Assembly (NCBI GenBank): GCA_030762935.1 | Contig: CM060895.1 | Coordinates: forward strand, 29,130,501-29,194,500 | DNA from: Hymenopus coronatus | Taxonomy: Eukaryota; Arthropoda; Insecta; Mantodea; Hymenopodidae | Direction of reading: 5' to 3' | Length of the DNA stretch: 64,000 bases | Translations under genes and position numbers: made by a program | Part shown: one piece after another, positions 34,336 through 46,424 of the stretch | Layout of the letters: every line of letters starts with the position of its first letter | Numbering within the stretch: position 1 is the stretch's first letter | The notes under the pieces: model-generated | Database searches by the model: none | What the model saw: the letters and a program-made list of their open reading frames with translations, nothing else | What the model was told of the DNA's origin: nothing

Positions 34336-35130
34336 TACACTTAATTCCTGCTAGAAGTTTGGACTCTTAAGTAATAGTGAAAAGCTCTGCTATCAAAAAT
34401 GAACTAATGAACCAGGTTTAGGGAGTTCAGCCATTCATGACCATTCAAGTGTAGACTCTTTGGTTCTACACACTGTTAACTAAAATGCTCCTAGAAAAAT
34501 ATAAAAGTTATAAATTATGATTTTTTTTGGCTCTTAATATCAGTCTTTATATACTGAAATCTAGTTGACACTGTATTCACTGTAAGTGTATAAGTAAACA
34601 CAATAGTGGAAAAGAAAACACAATAATACCTACCATTATAATACCATGCAAAGTAAAAATAATTTCAGAAAAAATTAGGTAAACATTGAAGGTTTTAATA
34701 TTGCACAGTATACTGTCAAATGATACTAAACAATTAGCTGGATTCCAAATTTTAAACAAGATTAAATGCTTATACAATTTAAATTACTTAAAAATAATTG
34801 TTTAAACTACATTTTTTTAATGCTTTAATTTTGTATATTTTACTCTACTTTTCTTTCTTTCTTTTTATCTGTAATTTTGACTATGTCAGAAACTTATAAA
34901 CCAATCTATAGAAAAACAACACCACTAGTAGTGCAGTACCTGGCCATAATATTAGGTGCACCTTGATTTTTCACTATAATACAATATTAAGATATTATTT
35001 TATATATTATTGTTTTTATTTTCAATAGCCTACATTGAAACATTACATTTTCTTAAACATTGATGAAGAGTTTGAAGTATAATATGTGTTGATTGATGTT
35101 TGAAGGAATTTAGTAACAGTGACGGTCAAA

Positions 35131-35275
35131 TTATATGTTTTATTAATTTGTTGAGTTGGTTTTTTAACACTACGTCACTTACATTGTTACAGGCTTTCGA
35201 AACTAGTCCCTCATAATAACAATGTAAGTGACGTAGTGTTAAAAAACCAACTCAACAAATTAATAAAACATATAA
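35131..35275. repeat. Perfect palindrome, 59-bp arms, 27-base loop
   Basis: Arms 35131-35189 and 35217-35275 are exact reverse complements. The arm outer end reads TTATATGTTTTATTAATTTG and the inner end CGTCACTTACATTGTTA. The loop at 35190-35216 contains CTTTCGAAACTAGTCCC. It lies between the Tc1 3' end and the end of its transposase. Perfect arms within decayed surroundings point to a recent event. Confidence 0.95.
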
Positions 35276-36304
35276 TATGTGTGCTTATGGTAATAATTGA
35301 ATATATTTCTGAATTGTTATCTAATGCTTATAACTTTATGAATGTTTTAGTACTTAGTTGAGCCACCTTTGGCAGCTATCACTACTTTAATTTGCCTTGG
35401 TATGCTATTTATACATGCCTGAACTATCTCTTGTATATGTGGATGATGATTCCAGACCTCTATGATCTTTTCAATAAACCTAGTTTTAATAGTAATCACT
35501 TCCTTTGCCACTTCTTTCATCACTAGTTCAACATTTCAATCGGGTTCATATCTGGTGAATTCCCTTTGTTGCAGTGGCAACAAAGATATGTTTTGGTCTC
35601 TCAGAAAAGCTAGCACTGATTTTGCAGTGTGGCATCGTGCCCCATCTTGCATAAATATGAATGATTCTCCATTTGGGAACTAGTCTCTTATTTGAGGCAG
35701 CAGCCTACTCCTCAACACTTCTTTATACTGATCCTGCTGCATTGTTCCTTGAACAACATAGAGACATCCAGTGCCTTTGCCACTGATGACTGACCACATC
35801 ATGACTTTGGTGGGATGTTTTATAGTCTGTACAACACAATCTGAATCATACATTTCACCAGGACTCCTTTGCACAAACTGAGCTTTGTAAGAATTTCAAA
35901 AGTGCTTTCATTTCTAAAGCAAACCTGAAACAAAAGAAGCTAACATGAAATGTTTCAAATGTGACCTTTAGTTCCAGATAATCCATTTCAAATTATTAAG
36001 AATTTTTACAATGAAGAATTTCATATTTACCTATTTTCAGAAGTTTAGGTCTTTATCCTACAACTCCTCTGCCCAGTTGAATCATTTAGCAACTATAGCA
36101 GGAATTAATTTTGGTTTTTGGGAAGGTCTGCAGCCTTTTAATTTAATTTCTGAAAGTTTATGCTTAATAGTCCTTTCAAATGCAGCAATTCCACCTTCTT
36201 AAAGCTTGAATTTAATTTCTTTTGCATTAGCAAACCAGTTTCTTTCACGGATGTCTTTCAAGCAATGCACACCTCTTGGTGTGAGAATCTGTTTTTGCCC
36301 ACAT

Positions 36305-37240
36305 TTATTACTTTCTCTAGCCCCACATGTACAATGTACATAGGGAAGGTATTGTAATGCACCCAAAAATTTGATACCAAGATTTCACTGGAAATATATG
36401 TTTTGATGTCTCCTGAGTCCGAAAAAAGCATTTTTAAAAAAAGTTCTCTGTGTGTGTGTGTCTGTCTGTCTGTCTGTGTGTGTGTGTGTCTGTGGACAGC
36501 ATAGCCCCAAAACAAAAAGACCTTTAAATACCAAACTTGGTATTTAGGTTTAGTATCTTCCAAGGATGTGACACAAAGATTTACAAAAAAATCCCCCCAC
36601 CACAAACTACCCTTTACAAGGAAAGAATTTCGAAAATTTTTATTTTCTTAAAAATGGCTGTAATGATTTTGATTAAAATCCTGTATATTAAAGCTATTTA
36701 TGTCCAAAATAAAATGTAAATCTCGAATTTTTTGGGAATAGCCTCTGAAGACCTCTTTATTCTGGATGAATTTTGCTAAAGTTTGCTTCACTGCTAAACC
36801 GTAAGAGATAGAAAAAAAAAATGTACTACACAAAAAATGTACCCCATAACAAAACACACAATTTATGTTCTTTACGTTTTTGCTGTGGAGGTAACCGTTT
36901 TCAAAATATTCCTTGTTATTGGTTTCAATTGTGAAGTACATAAACTTTTCTCAGATAGGAAGTGTCTGTTTTTCTTTTGTTCTACTCCTGGCCAAGCAAA
37001 GAAGTGATTTGCAAAGATAATCCCATAACAATAGCTTTCAAAAAAACATTGACAATCACTTTAGCATAGTGCATTCCCTTATTCCTTTCTACTTATAAGG
37101 AACTAAGTAATAACATTCTGCTAACATTTATCTTGATTAGCATTGTGTACAAAGAAGAATAATCTTTTGTAGGAGTTTTGTAGAGCAGCTAGAGAAAGTC
37201 ATGTGAGTGTAACACATCAGAATTTTTTTTTTTTCCATTG
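36305..37240 (-). repeat. Unknown 0.9-kb repeat 'R', copy A, inserted in Tc1
   Basis: Reads on the minus strand from TTCTGATGTG...CACATGACTTTCTCTAGCTG to ATGTGGGGCTAGAGAAAGTA. Contains a (TG)n/(CTGT)n tract at about 36450-36492 and the conserved CTCTGAAGACCTCTTTATTC block. Splits the Tc1 transposase frame. Confidence 0.85.
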
Positions 37241-37460
37241 TGGGGCTAGGTCATACCAAATTCAATTTTCTTTTTAATTTGCCTCACAGATGATTCAGAC
37301 ACTCCCAATCTTTGAGAAATCTCTCGACTAGAAAACAAATCACTTTTAATCAGTTTTTACCTCTAAAACTTTCTGAGGTGTTAGATTACATGATTTGCCC
37401 ATTATGATATAAAAAACACAAAATCATAAAGCTCAGCTTTCAATCCATAAAAATCACTGT

Positions 37461-37548
37461 TGCCCTCCATGGTGTAATGGTTATCATGCTAACTTCATAT
37501 ACCCAACGTTGCAGGTTCAAACCCGGCAGAAGACGATGGATTTTTGGA
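37461..37548 (+). repeat. SINE family B, head only
   Basis: CATGGTGTAATGGTTATCAT (A box), GCAGGTTCAAACCCGGCAGA (B box), ATGGATTTTTG, then an abrupt change into the CR1-like LINE. Well preserved tRNA-like head. Confidence 0.8.
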
Positions 37549-38067
37549 ATAACTGCAAATTATTTGTGGGTCTATGAAAGTCCTGCCTGCCCATGCCTGG
37601 TCTCTTTGTTATGAATATCTGTATTTTTTGTAAACTTTTCTGGGTTATGTATTACAAATGACAATATGGTTAGAATATATTCACAGGCTAATGGTAAAAT
37701 TCCAAACATTTTGAAGAGTGGCTTGCAATGAATTGATTGTCTTTCCCCTGGCATTATTCTTATTACCTTTTTTTGCATAATGAATACTTGTTTAGCATTT
37801 ACTGAATTTCCCCAAAATATTATTCCATAGGTCATTAATGAATGAAAATATGCATAATAAGCTATTTTTAGTATGCTCTTATCTATAAGCTGAATTAAAG
37901 ATCGAAGTGCAAAACATGCAGAGCTCGGTTTGGGTAAGATATAATCAATATGGTGTTTTCAATTCATGTTACGATCAATCATAAGACCTAGGAATTTTGT
38001 ATTACAGGCTTCTGCAATCTGTTTATTTTCATATTTTATCCTTAGGTCTGCCATGTTTTTATGCTTT

Positions 38068-38118
38068 TTTTGGTAGTGTTTAACGCATGCTTTAACTACT
38101 TATGGCACCGCAGGCGGA
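38068..38118 (-). repeat. SINE family A, 3' fragment with target-site duplication
   Basis: The minus strand reads CCTGCGGTGCCATAAGTAGT and TAAACACTACC, the 3' end of family A. It is absent from CR1-like copy 1 at the same place. Flanking direct repeats TTTTATGCTTT lie at 38057-38067 and 38119-38129. Confidence 0.9.
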
Positions 38119-40485
38119 TTTTATGCTTTGTGCAAAAATTAATGTAGTTAGTTTTTTCAAAGTTTATGTGGATTTTATTACTTTCAAACCAATCATTTAA
38201 TGTTTTGAAAATGTTATTAGATGAATTTGGAAACTGACTGACATTGTGTTCTTTAATTATAATACTTGTGTTATCCGCAAAAAGAACTGGATAGGCATTA
38301 TTGTTTATTACTGCAGGTAGATCATTTATATAAACTAAAAATAATAAGGGACCCAGAATAAATCCTTGTGGGACACCATGCTTTATTTCACACCATTCAG
38401 AATATACATTGCTATTATTTGAAATATGTATTATAACATTTTGCTTTCTTTTTGATAAGTAAGATGTAATCCATTGATACCCTTTGTCCCTAATTCCCTA
38501 GTGTAATAATTTTGATAGAAGTGTTTCATGATTAACGCAGTCAAATACCATTGATAGATCACAGAATATTCCTAGTGTGTTAAGTTTGCCATCCAATGAC
38601 TTGGAAACTTCATTTGTTAAATTGAAGATATCATCACTAGTTGATATGCTCTTCCTGAATCCAAACTGCTCTTTTGCTAAAATATATTTATCTAGATGGT
38701 GATGAATTCTTTTAAACATAATTTTTTCAAAGATATTCGAAAAAGCAGTAAGTAAAGATACTGGTCTATAGTTGACATGTTTGTATGGCTTAACGACTGG
38801 ATATTTTAATCTGTCTGGAAATGCTCCTGTTAACATGGATATGTTACATATATGACTTAAAGGTTTGCAAATAATGTCAGCACATATCTTTAGTGTTTTC
38901 GTGCTTATTTCATTGTATCCTGATGAATTCTTGCTTTTCAGGGATTGTATTACTTTTTTTTATTTCGGTTACACTTGTGGTTTCTATCTCTAAGGATGTA
39001 AAATTTTCCATACAGGATTACTGAAGATATGAATTTGGAGCTCTCTTAGGCTGTTTCTTTGTCAGTAAATTTTCTGCCACCTGACTGAAATATTTATTAA
39101 ATGCATTTGCTATCTGCCGGGGACCATTTATGGTCATTTGGTTTGCTTTAATTTCTTTTATATCATTTTTCAAGTGATATTTACCAGTCTCTTTTTTAAT
39201 AATGTTCCATATAGTGCTAGGCTTATTGTGAGAGGACTGTATTTGTTTTTCATAACAAATTCTTTTAGCTGCATTTATGACCCTTTTTAGAATTCTGCAG
39301 TACATTTTATAGTGTTGTATATGTCTATCACACTTACTTTCTCTAGTTGCTAGATAAAGTTCTCTTTTATGTCTACATGATATTTTTATACCTTGCATTA
39401 GCCAGTCATTTTTAGAATTGTAATTAATTTTCTTTACATGTAGTGGAAAACTATGAATTCTTACGAAAGTGTTTAAGAAGGAGTTAAATTTATCATTTAC
39501 ATTATTTAGTTTATGCATTTCTTCCCACGATTCCTCGGAGAGTTTAGTTTTAAAACACTCTATGTTTTCTTTATTTATAATTCTAAAGCTGGTTACAAGG
39601 TTTGTTTTTTTGGAATTGGGTGTATAATAATCAGTTTTGATGAGTTGTCCATCATGGTCTGAAAGTCCATTAACACAGGGTTGTATTTCATGGTACTCCT
39701 TTTTAGACATATCTATAAAAATATTGTCGATAGCCATTTTGGAATTATTTTGAATTCTAGTTGCAAAATTGACTGTATGCATAAGATTGTATGGTCTTAA
39801 TAGTGAACAAAATTGCATCTTTCGATTGCTGTCTATCAAGAAATCTATGTTCAACTCACCACACAAAATAAATTGAATCTTTGACTTAAGAGCAGCTTTA
39901 GAATAATGTCTAAGTTATGTAGAAAGTTGTCAAGATTTCCTGTGGGTGCTCTATATACCACTAATATAATTAGCTGGGTTACTGTGTTAATATGAAGAGC
40001 CCAACATTCAAAGGTTTGTTCAATACAGTATTTTTCAAGATCAATTACGTTGAAGCTTATATTATTCTTAACAAAGATACTCACACCTCCTTTAGAGAGT
40101 TTTTGTCTACAGTACCAAGCTGCTGTTTTATAACCATCCATTGAAAAGTGTAATATTTCTTGTTTTTCTAAATGATGTTCTGTAATACATAAAATATCCG
40201 GACTTAAATTTTCAGATTTGAAATTAATTAACTATTCATTTTCTTTGTGTCTTAAACTTTGAATGTTTTGGTGAAATAATGTGAGCAAGTTCTCTTTTTG
40301 TAATGACTTGGAAAAATGATTATCTGGTTTCTGTTTTACTTCTAAAATATTTACTTCTCTATTTATCTGATTTACTCTAAAAAAGGAGCAACATTACTAG
40401 TGACAAGAGCAGGAATATTGCTGGGACTATCCATGGTTGTACATGAGAGACTCTCAGCAATGGAATGCATCAGCATATCCTTGCC

Positions 40486-41419
40486 TCAAGAGTTCAGATG
40501 CAAGCCATGTTTAGTGTAACCATACCTTTCAATGGTTGATACGTCAACGATACTAATGTGGCCTGTTCCCTCTCGACTAAGAAACTGATCAAGCCTGTGA
40601 TTAACTGCCCTCACCCTCCTGTTAATCCAAGGTTTGTCATATCTCCAGAAGAGATTCACAAAACTCACATTAGTGTGGCTACTGGCCTTGGCAATGCAGT
40701 TCATGTCCATCTTAATTGAGTAATTGAGATTCCTATCTAGACTATTTCCAGGTCCCCCCACTATTACTACATGATCTGCTTTATCAAGATCCTTTGCAAA
40801 AGTTTCTACATTCCCCATCACACGGCTTAGACCAGCATTGGGGTTGAAAATACTGGAAACCGTATATTCCTCCCCCAATTTTGCCGGGAGTCTTTCTCTG
40901 ATGCCCCTAGCATGACTACTCCCTAAAACTAACACCTTATGTTTGGCATCAGAGGACCCCTTTCCTGGCTTGGACCTGGTAGCAGGCCTGGTCTCCAGCG
41001 ACGACAGAGTAGGCACTTCTTCTGGCATAGCCAGGGAAGATTCCGCCTCTACCACCACCAAAACCGAGAACCTGTTACTCAGCTCTAATTCCAGAAATTT
41101 GTCATGAGCACACCCAAAACTACGCCTACATTTATGGCTGGAATACACCTTAAATTCCGGCGATTTACTTCTACTTTTACTACCCAATCTCAGGTTTTCA
41201 ATTTCAGATCTGGCATGTTCCAGTTCTTTTACGTAGGCTTATCATTGAGGTCTTAAATCTACATGGTTCACACAACCAAACCTGACCTACACTTTCACAA
41301 GTAGTATTCGCACAGTCCTAGTGAAACCATAATTCACACTCTGCACAAAAAACACCTTGTTTCACAATCCTACGACACGATCCACACTTACCTGACACAT
41401 CACAAACTCGTGTACTCAT
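40486..41419 (-). pseudogene. CR1-like LINE ORF1: PHD-like finger plus SGNH-hydrolase-like domain
   Basis: Start codon at 41419. Residues from about 6: CGSC, then VFCAECELWFH, C, and VWLCEPC, spacing like a PHD-type zinc finger. A TAG right after WFH and a frameshift near 41220 break it. From 41187 an open frame of 233 codons follows: HKVLVLGSSHARGIRERL (GDSL/SGNH block I with Ser), VVIVGGPGNSLD (Gly/Asn block III), and TIERYGYTKHGLHLNS at the end (block V with His). CR1-type ORF1 proteins are known to carry an esterase-like domain; its exact role in retrotransposition is not settled. Confidence 0.8.
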
Positions 41420-43500
41420 TCTCACAACACAGAACTTCTTTTCATATGTTCCATGCCTTAATGATTTCTGGTTTCTATGTCAGTCTATTTAGAATTACTA
41501 ATGTATATTTGGGCAATTCATGAAATATGGGTACTAATGGTGTATTGTATAAAACACACTATGACCTAACTAAAGTAACTGAACTATCCCACCCAGAGCC
41601 TATATTTTGTAACTGCAATATAGTAGAAATTTGCAGCTAGTGACCAACTAATCAAAAAGCCTTTGCAGAAATAACTGCACTCTGTAACTCATATCTCTCT
41701 ATTCCTCACTATAACAGACATGATTTGTAGGTATAAAATAGGTCTATCTTATTGTCACTACTTTTGTTTTGGTGTTCCTCAGCCTTGTACAATTGTGTCA
41801 GGTGCAATGTACTTTTCAAATTCTGATGTTTGAAAACCATTGTGTTGTTCACCACACCTCAAAGTTTCTGAAGAGTAGATTTCAGAGAAAATGAGCAAGA
41901 TGTCTCTGATAACATATAAAGCTCATATTTTGGATGTCCCAGGGTTGGGCATTCAATGTCAGTTTTTAGGTTTCCATGGAGACATGCGCAAATGGTGTGG
42001 TTCCTCTCCAGCCATGAACTTTTTTCCTATAATTTTTTTCCATCTGTTTTATAGATGTAGGACCAGGCAACAGAATTTGGTGTGTTGCAGTTGGAAGTGA
42101 ATTTGCACTTTGGAAAGGTTTCTTATTTCTCCCTGGCATTAACAGATTCACTTTCTGAGGACATTCCTGTGCCTTTAGGAGGCTCAGGGTTTTTGGACAG
42201 AGTAGCCATCATCCAAATATGTAGTGTATTTGTGCACCGTTTGGATCTTCCCACTATCCTTCCCTCTCAGGAGTAATGTTAGGAACAAAAGTGGTTACTC
42301 TAATCTACTTGCTTTACCGTTTCCTATTTCAAGTGTCCCTGCATGATATCCACTCCTACTCCTACATTTCATATATGTCTTGATTTCAGATAGCAACTTT
42401 CATGTTCATTACAGGGAAAATGAAAGCATGAACCAGAAAAATAATTTGTAAAATAAGAATTGTAGCTTTCCTGACCACAAGATAACTCAAGATTTCCTCA
42501 GGTATCCAGTATATGGAGGTTTGAAACCAACATTTCAAAGCTGTTCACTATCACCACCCCATTAAAAAATGCAACAACTACATGGAAAGAATGGGAAGTT
42601 ACTCAGCTCCTTAGCTTTCTTATCTGATTTATGAGACAGAAGTTGTATCCAATTTGCCAGTCTTGCTATACATTGGACCAAAGAGATTCCACAATAATCT
42701 CCAGCAATATAAATATGGAGAATTGGGCTTCCAAATCTACCAGTTTATCATAAAGAAGAAGGTGATGAACACCTCAGTTTCAAACCATTCAGATTCCTAG
42801 CTGAAGCCTGAGAAAAAGTAGAGTTAATAAATTATTGAAACCAGCACATATTTTTCTGGAGAGAATAAAATTCACAATCTTCAGCTGTTATATTTTTACA
42901 ATTAATTACTTCTTTTTGAGCTGTGCCAGATATATTTAATGAATACTGATTAATAAAACCAAAGCCAAAGTTATCGAAAATTGCATTTCTGAAAACTTAA
43001 TCAAGTTAATTGTATAGTTAACATTGCTGACACTCAGATCAGGAGAATTTGAATTTGATGTTCATAATTGAGGTAGGGAGGTTTGGAGCAGGAATCAACT
43101 TAGTCTTATGAGGGTAACTTAGATGCCATTTGAGAGAGAATTAGACCTCATTGATCTTAAAATGGATGGAAACTAATATGTTAGAGATTTATTAACCTAT
43201 TGTGCATAACAAAAGTAGATGCAAGAGATATATTTTGGGCCCTGTCAAGTCTCACATTTCTAATGCTGAACTTCAGTGAATGGAGTCTTTAAGAAGCTAC
43301 CTCTCAGAAGACACTATTGCATTTAAGTGAATTATCTACTGTTCATTGACAGAGTTAGACAACAGCAAAAGCAGCAGCTTAACAATGGAAAATGTGGCTT
43401 CTTTGAACATAAGAGTTTACTTAGCAACACCCTTTACTTATGTGTTCCTATTCACTTTGTTCAAAAATGAAGTTAGATAACCTGTAGAACAACAGTTCAA
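41420..43500. other. Unassigned sequence
   Basis: The first few hundred bases may hold the 5' UTR of the CR1-like LINE on the minus strand. Beyond that no coding or repeat family recognised. Confidence 0.35.
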
Positions 43501-43506
43501 CAAAAA

Positions 43507-44082
43507 TCTAATGTGTTCTCTATCAATTCTGTAACAAACTATTCTTATTAAAGCTTATTCTTCAATCTCTTTGTGCTGATCAAGATAAACATTAGGACAA
43601 ATGGTCTTATTACTTAGTTCCTTGTAAGCAGAACGGAAATAAGGGAAAACACTATGCTAAAGGAATAGTAAAATCTTTTAAAGGCTGATTGCTATGTGAT
43701 TGGAGTTTGGTTCTCTTTGCATGGCCAGGAGTAAAACAAAAAACAGAAACGTCAAATTTCCATTTGAGAAAAATTAAGAAAAGTATTTTAAAATTGAAAC
43801 CAATAACAAGGTATATCTTGGAAATGATCAACCTACACACAAGTATAAGAAAGAAATTATGTGTTTTAACAAAATCTACATTTTTTGTGCAATACAATTT
43901 TTACCAGTTATGCAAAACTCATCCAGAATGAAGAGATCATCAGAGGCTATTCCCATAAAATGCAAGATATACTTTTTATTTGTCCTGTAAGTATCTTTAA
44001 TGTATAGTATTTCAATCAAAACTGTTAGAGCCATTTTTGAGAAAATCATGTTTCCATATAAAAGGTAGTTTGGTGTAGGGGG
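43507..44082 (+). repeat. Unknown repeat 'R', copy B, 3'-truncated
   Basis: Begins ATCTAATGTGTTCTCTATCA and carries the blocks ATTCTTCAATCTCTTTGTGC, GATCAAGATAAACATTAG, TGGCCAGGAGTAAAACAAAA, TCCAGAATGAAGAGATCATC and AAAACTGTTAGAGCCATTTT. Stops at about 44082 at a SINE fragment. Confidence 0.85.
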
Positions 44083-44211
44083 AAGTAAAGCATACAAAAG
44101 AACCTCAAGCTTGATAAAGAGGCCTCTGAGCAAAATTAAGTGGTCTTTCATGCCCAATATAGAATAGGATGCTGAGAACTACAGCAGTTAAAGAGCAACC
44201 ATAAATAAAAC
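44083..44211 (+). repeat. SINE family B, 3' tail only
   Basis: AAAGAACCTCAAGCTTGATA, AAGTGGTCTTTCATGCCC, GAATAGGATGCTGAGAACTA, ACCATAAATAAA. Forms the spacer between inverted R copies B and C. Confidence 0.8.
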
Positions 44212-44765
44212 TCCATTTCCGTGGAACATTTTTTGAAAATTTTGATTTTCTCAAAAATGGCTCTAATGATTTTTATTACAATATATGTTTAAGATATTTT
44301 TATGACATGAAATGTGTATTTGAATTTTTTGGGAATAGCCTTTGAAGACCTCTTCATTCTTGATGAGTTTTGTATAGCTTTTATAGAACTAGTAAACCGT
44401 TTTCTTTTATTAGTTTTAACTGTTTTCGACATATTCTGAGTTATTGCTTTCAATTTTTAGGTACTTAAAACGGGAGACATCTTTCTTCTTGTTTCTCTTT
44501 TGTTTACTCTAGAAAGCAAAGAGAACCGAATTTCAATTGTTCCACTTACCGACCATGTTTTAAAAGATTTGACTATCATTTTAGCTTAATGCATTTCCCA
44601 AGTATAATTCTATTCTATTTATAAGAAAGCAAGTAATAAGATAAATTCTGGCAATGTTTATCTTGATTAGCGTGAAGTAGACAAAAGAATAACCTTTTGT
44701 AAGTAAAGTTTGTTTGTGGAACAGCTACAGAAAGTCATGTGAATGGAACACATCAGATTTTTTAT
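44212..44765 (-). repeat. Unknown repeat 'R', copy C, truncated
   Basis: Minus-strand copy from AAAATCTGATGTGTTCCATT (44765) to the same internal zone where copy B ends. Arms B and C are inverted around a 0.13-kb SINE tail. Confidence 0.85.
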
Positions 44766-44892
44766 AAGCACAAAGAGATGCAGCAGATAGAAGTAGTAAT
44801 AAATGTTTAACAATGGGTCTCAATTTGCAGGACTAGAAATTCTGTTCTGTTTGCATGAGAGTTGAGAAACAACTAAATGATATCACTTAAAA

Positions 44893-45607
44893 AAATATCT
44901 GATATGTACCATTCACATGACTTTCTCCATATCCCTGCAACAAATAATTCTTAAAAAGCTTATACTTCTATTTACTTTATGCTAATCAGAAAAAAATAGC
45001 AGAAATAGTCTTATTACTCGCTTCCTTGTAAGTAGAAGCGAAATAAGGGACAACCGTAGGTTAAAGTGATAGTCAAAAGCTGGTTGCTATGACAATGAAG
45101 TTCCTTTGTTTATATGGATAGGAGTTGACAAGTTCCCATATGAGAAAAGTATACGTTTTTCATAGCAGAAACCAAAAATAAGGAATGTCACAAAAACGAC
45201 GAACTCCACGAAAAAAATGTATATAACATAAATTGTGTGTTTTAAAGTGCTCTACATTTTTTGTGTAGTAAGTTTTTGTCCATCTCTTACGGTTTAGCAG
45301 TCATTCAAAATTTAGTAAAATTCATCCAGAATAAACTACTCTTCAGAGGCTATTCCCAGAAAATTGAAGATATACATTTCATTTGTCAGGTAAATATGTT
45401 TAATATCCGAAATTTTAATCAAAATCGTTAGAGCCATTTTTGAGAAAATCAAAATTTTCTAAAAAAGTTCCATTGAAAGGGTAGTTGGGGGTGAGGGGAT
45501 TTTTCTCAAAATCTTCGTGTCGCATCCCTGGAAATTACTAAACTTAAATACCAAGTTTGGTATTTTACCGACTTTTCATTTTTGAGTTATCATGTTCACA
45601 GACACAC

Positions 45608-45644
<37 letters not shown>

Positions 45645-45790
45645 CCTTTTTGTGAAAATGCTTTTTTTGGATATTGGGGACCCTAAAACATATATTTCCG
45701 GTGAAATCCCCGTATGGAATTTTTGGTGGAGTGTAATACTTTCTCTATACACTATGTACATAGTGTGTATGGAGAAAGTAAAAATGGCAA
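44893..45790 (+). repeat. Unknown repeat 'R', copy D, full length
   Basis: From ATATCTGATATGTACCATTC to GTATGGAGAAAGTAAAAATG. Contains ATACCAAGTTTGGTATTT at about 45550, a (CA)n tract at 45606-45640 preceded by GACACACGGACAC and followed by GGACCTTTTTGTG, and a ACTATGTACATAGTGTGTAT end. Confidence 0.88.
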
Positions 45791-45927
45791 AATGATTGAA
45801 AAACTAAACCAATAGAAACAGTTAGCCGCAATAGCTGATTCTTTTTGAAAAGAATTAGTTGAGATTTGAAGACAGGTGCAATAAGCTGTTGTCTATATCT
45901 TATTGTTTATTAGTTAAACAAAAGTCA

Positions 45928-46105
45928 CCTCCATAGTGTATGGGTAGCATGTCTACCTCACATTCAAAATATACTGAGTTTGAATGTTGCTCAGGGTGAG
46001 TTACCTAGATAAGGTTTTTTTTCCAGGGTTTTCTCTTATCCTGAGAAGAAAAATGTTTATGCTATCAGGACCCTGTGCTCACTTGAGCGTCATTTCACCC
46101 GTTTC
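45928..46105 (+). repeat. tRNA-derived SINE, family D, degraded
   Basis: CCATAGTGTATGGGTAGCAT (A-box like), CTGAGTTTGAATGTTGCTCA (B-box like), then GGTTTTCTCTTATCCTGAG and CACTTGAGCGTCATTTCACC. Confidence 0.5.
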
Positions 46106-46149
46106 ATTTATCATCCATTATGACCTGCCATGAATGAAAAGAATTTTAC

Positions 46150-46424
46150 AGGCTATTCTCAGCAAAATCAAAACATGCAATTATATTTGACATGTAAATA
46201 TCTTAAATTGATGAGATTTTAATCAAAATGCTTAGAACCATTTTTGAGGAAGTCGAAAACAATGAACAATTATCCATGGAAAGGATAATTTGGGGTGATT
46301 CAGTTTTTTTTATAATCTGTGTGTTGCATCTATAGAAGATTTTGAACTTCTGGCAATGCATCAGTGGAATTTGGTAAAAATATGTTAAAATTTTCAATGT
46401 TTGGTTTTCCATATTTTTACTTTC
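46150..46424 (+). repeat. Unknown repeat 'R', copy E, internal fragment
   Basis: GGCTATTCTCAGCAAAATCA, ATTTTAATCAAAATGCTTAG and CATGGAAAGGATAATTTGGG correspond to the 3' half of the family. It abuts copy F in opposite orientation. Confidence 0.75.

Larger units (their letters stand above)
34934..37405 (-). mobile_element. Tc1-like DNA transposon, broken and nested
   Basis: The 3' end begins CAGTACCTGGCCATAATATT (34934, candidate terminal inverted repeat). The transposase on the minus strand starts at 37402 (MGKSCNLTPQKVLEVK, helix-turn-helix), is cut by the unknown repeat at 36305-37240, resumes at 36296 (LTPRGVHCLKDIRERNWFAN, ERTIKHKLSEIKLKGC), runs through MMWSVISGKGTGCLYVV, IFMQDGA.CHTAK (catalytic Asp) and ends VVIAAKGGSTKY with stop at 35347-35349. 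The matching inverted end on the 5' side is missing. Many indels; inactive. Confidence 0.85.
37549..41419 (-). mobile_element. CR1-like LINE copy 2, ORF1 plus ORF2
   Basis: Minus strand, about 3.9 kb: ORF1 (41419-40486), then endonuclease and reverse transcriptase (about 40260-37572). Endonuclease: KPDNHF region, MDGYKTAAWYCRQKLSKGGV, CGELNIDFLI (GD of copy 1 is GE here), GLSDHDGQ. Reverse transcriptase: NYRPVSLLTAFSNIFEKI, QFGFRKSIST, FCDLSMVFDCVNHETLL, FADN in place of FADD near 38275, KFLGLMIDRNMN near 37990 and a C-terminal stretch (QVFIMQKKVIRIMPGE). It is cut at 37548 by a SINE head and at 38068-38118 by a small SINE fragment. Related to copy 1 (2938-5270) at roughly 93-95% by eye. Confidence 0.88.

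Noticed and set aside
35190..35216. Loop with CGAAACTAGTCCC, reminiscent of a hammerhead ribozyme core as found in Penelope-like elements
   Set aside because: The other conserved strand (CTGATGAG type) is absent on both strands near it, so no hammerhead core can be drawn.
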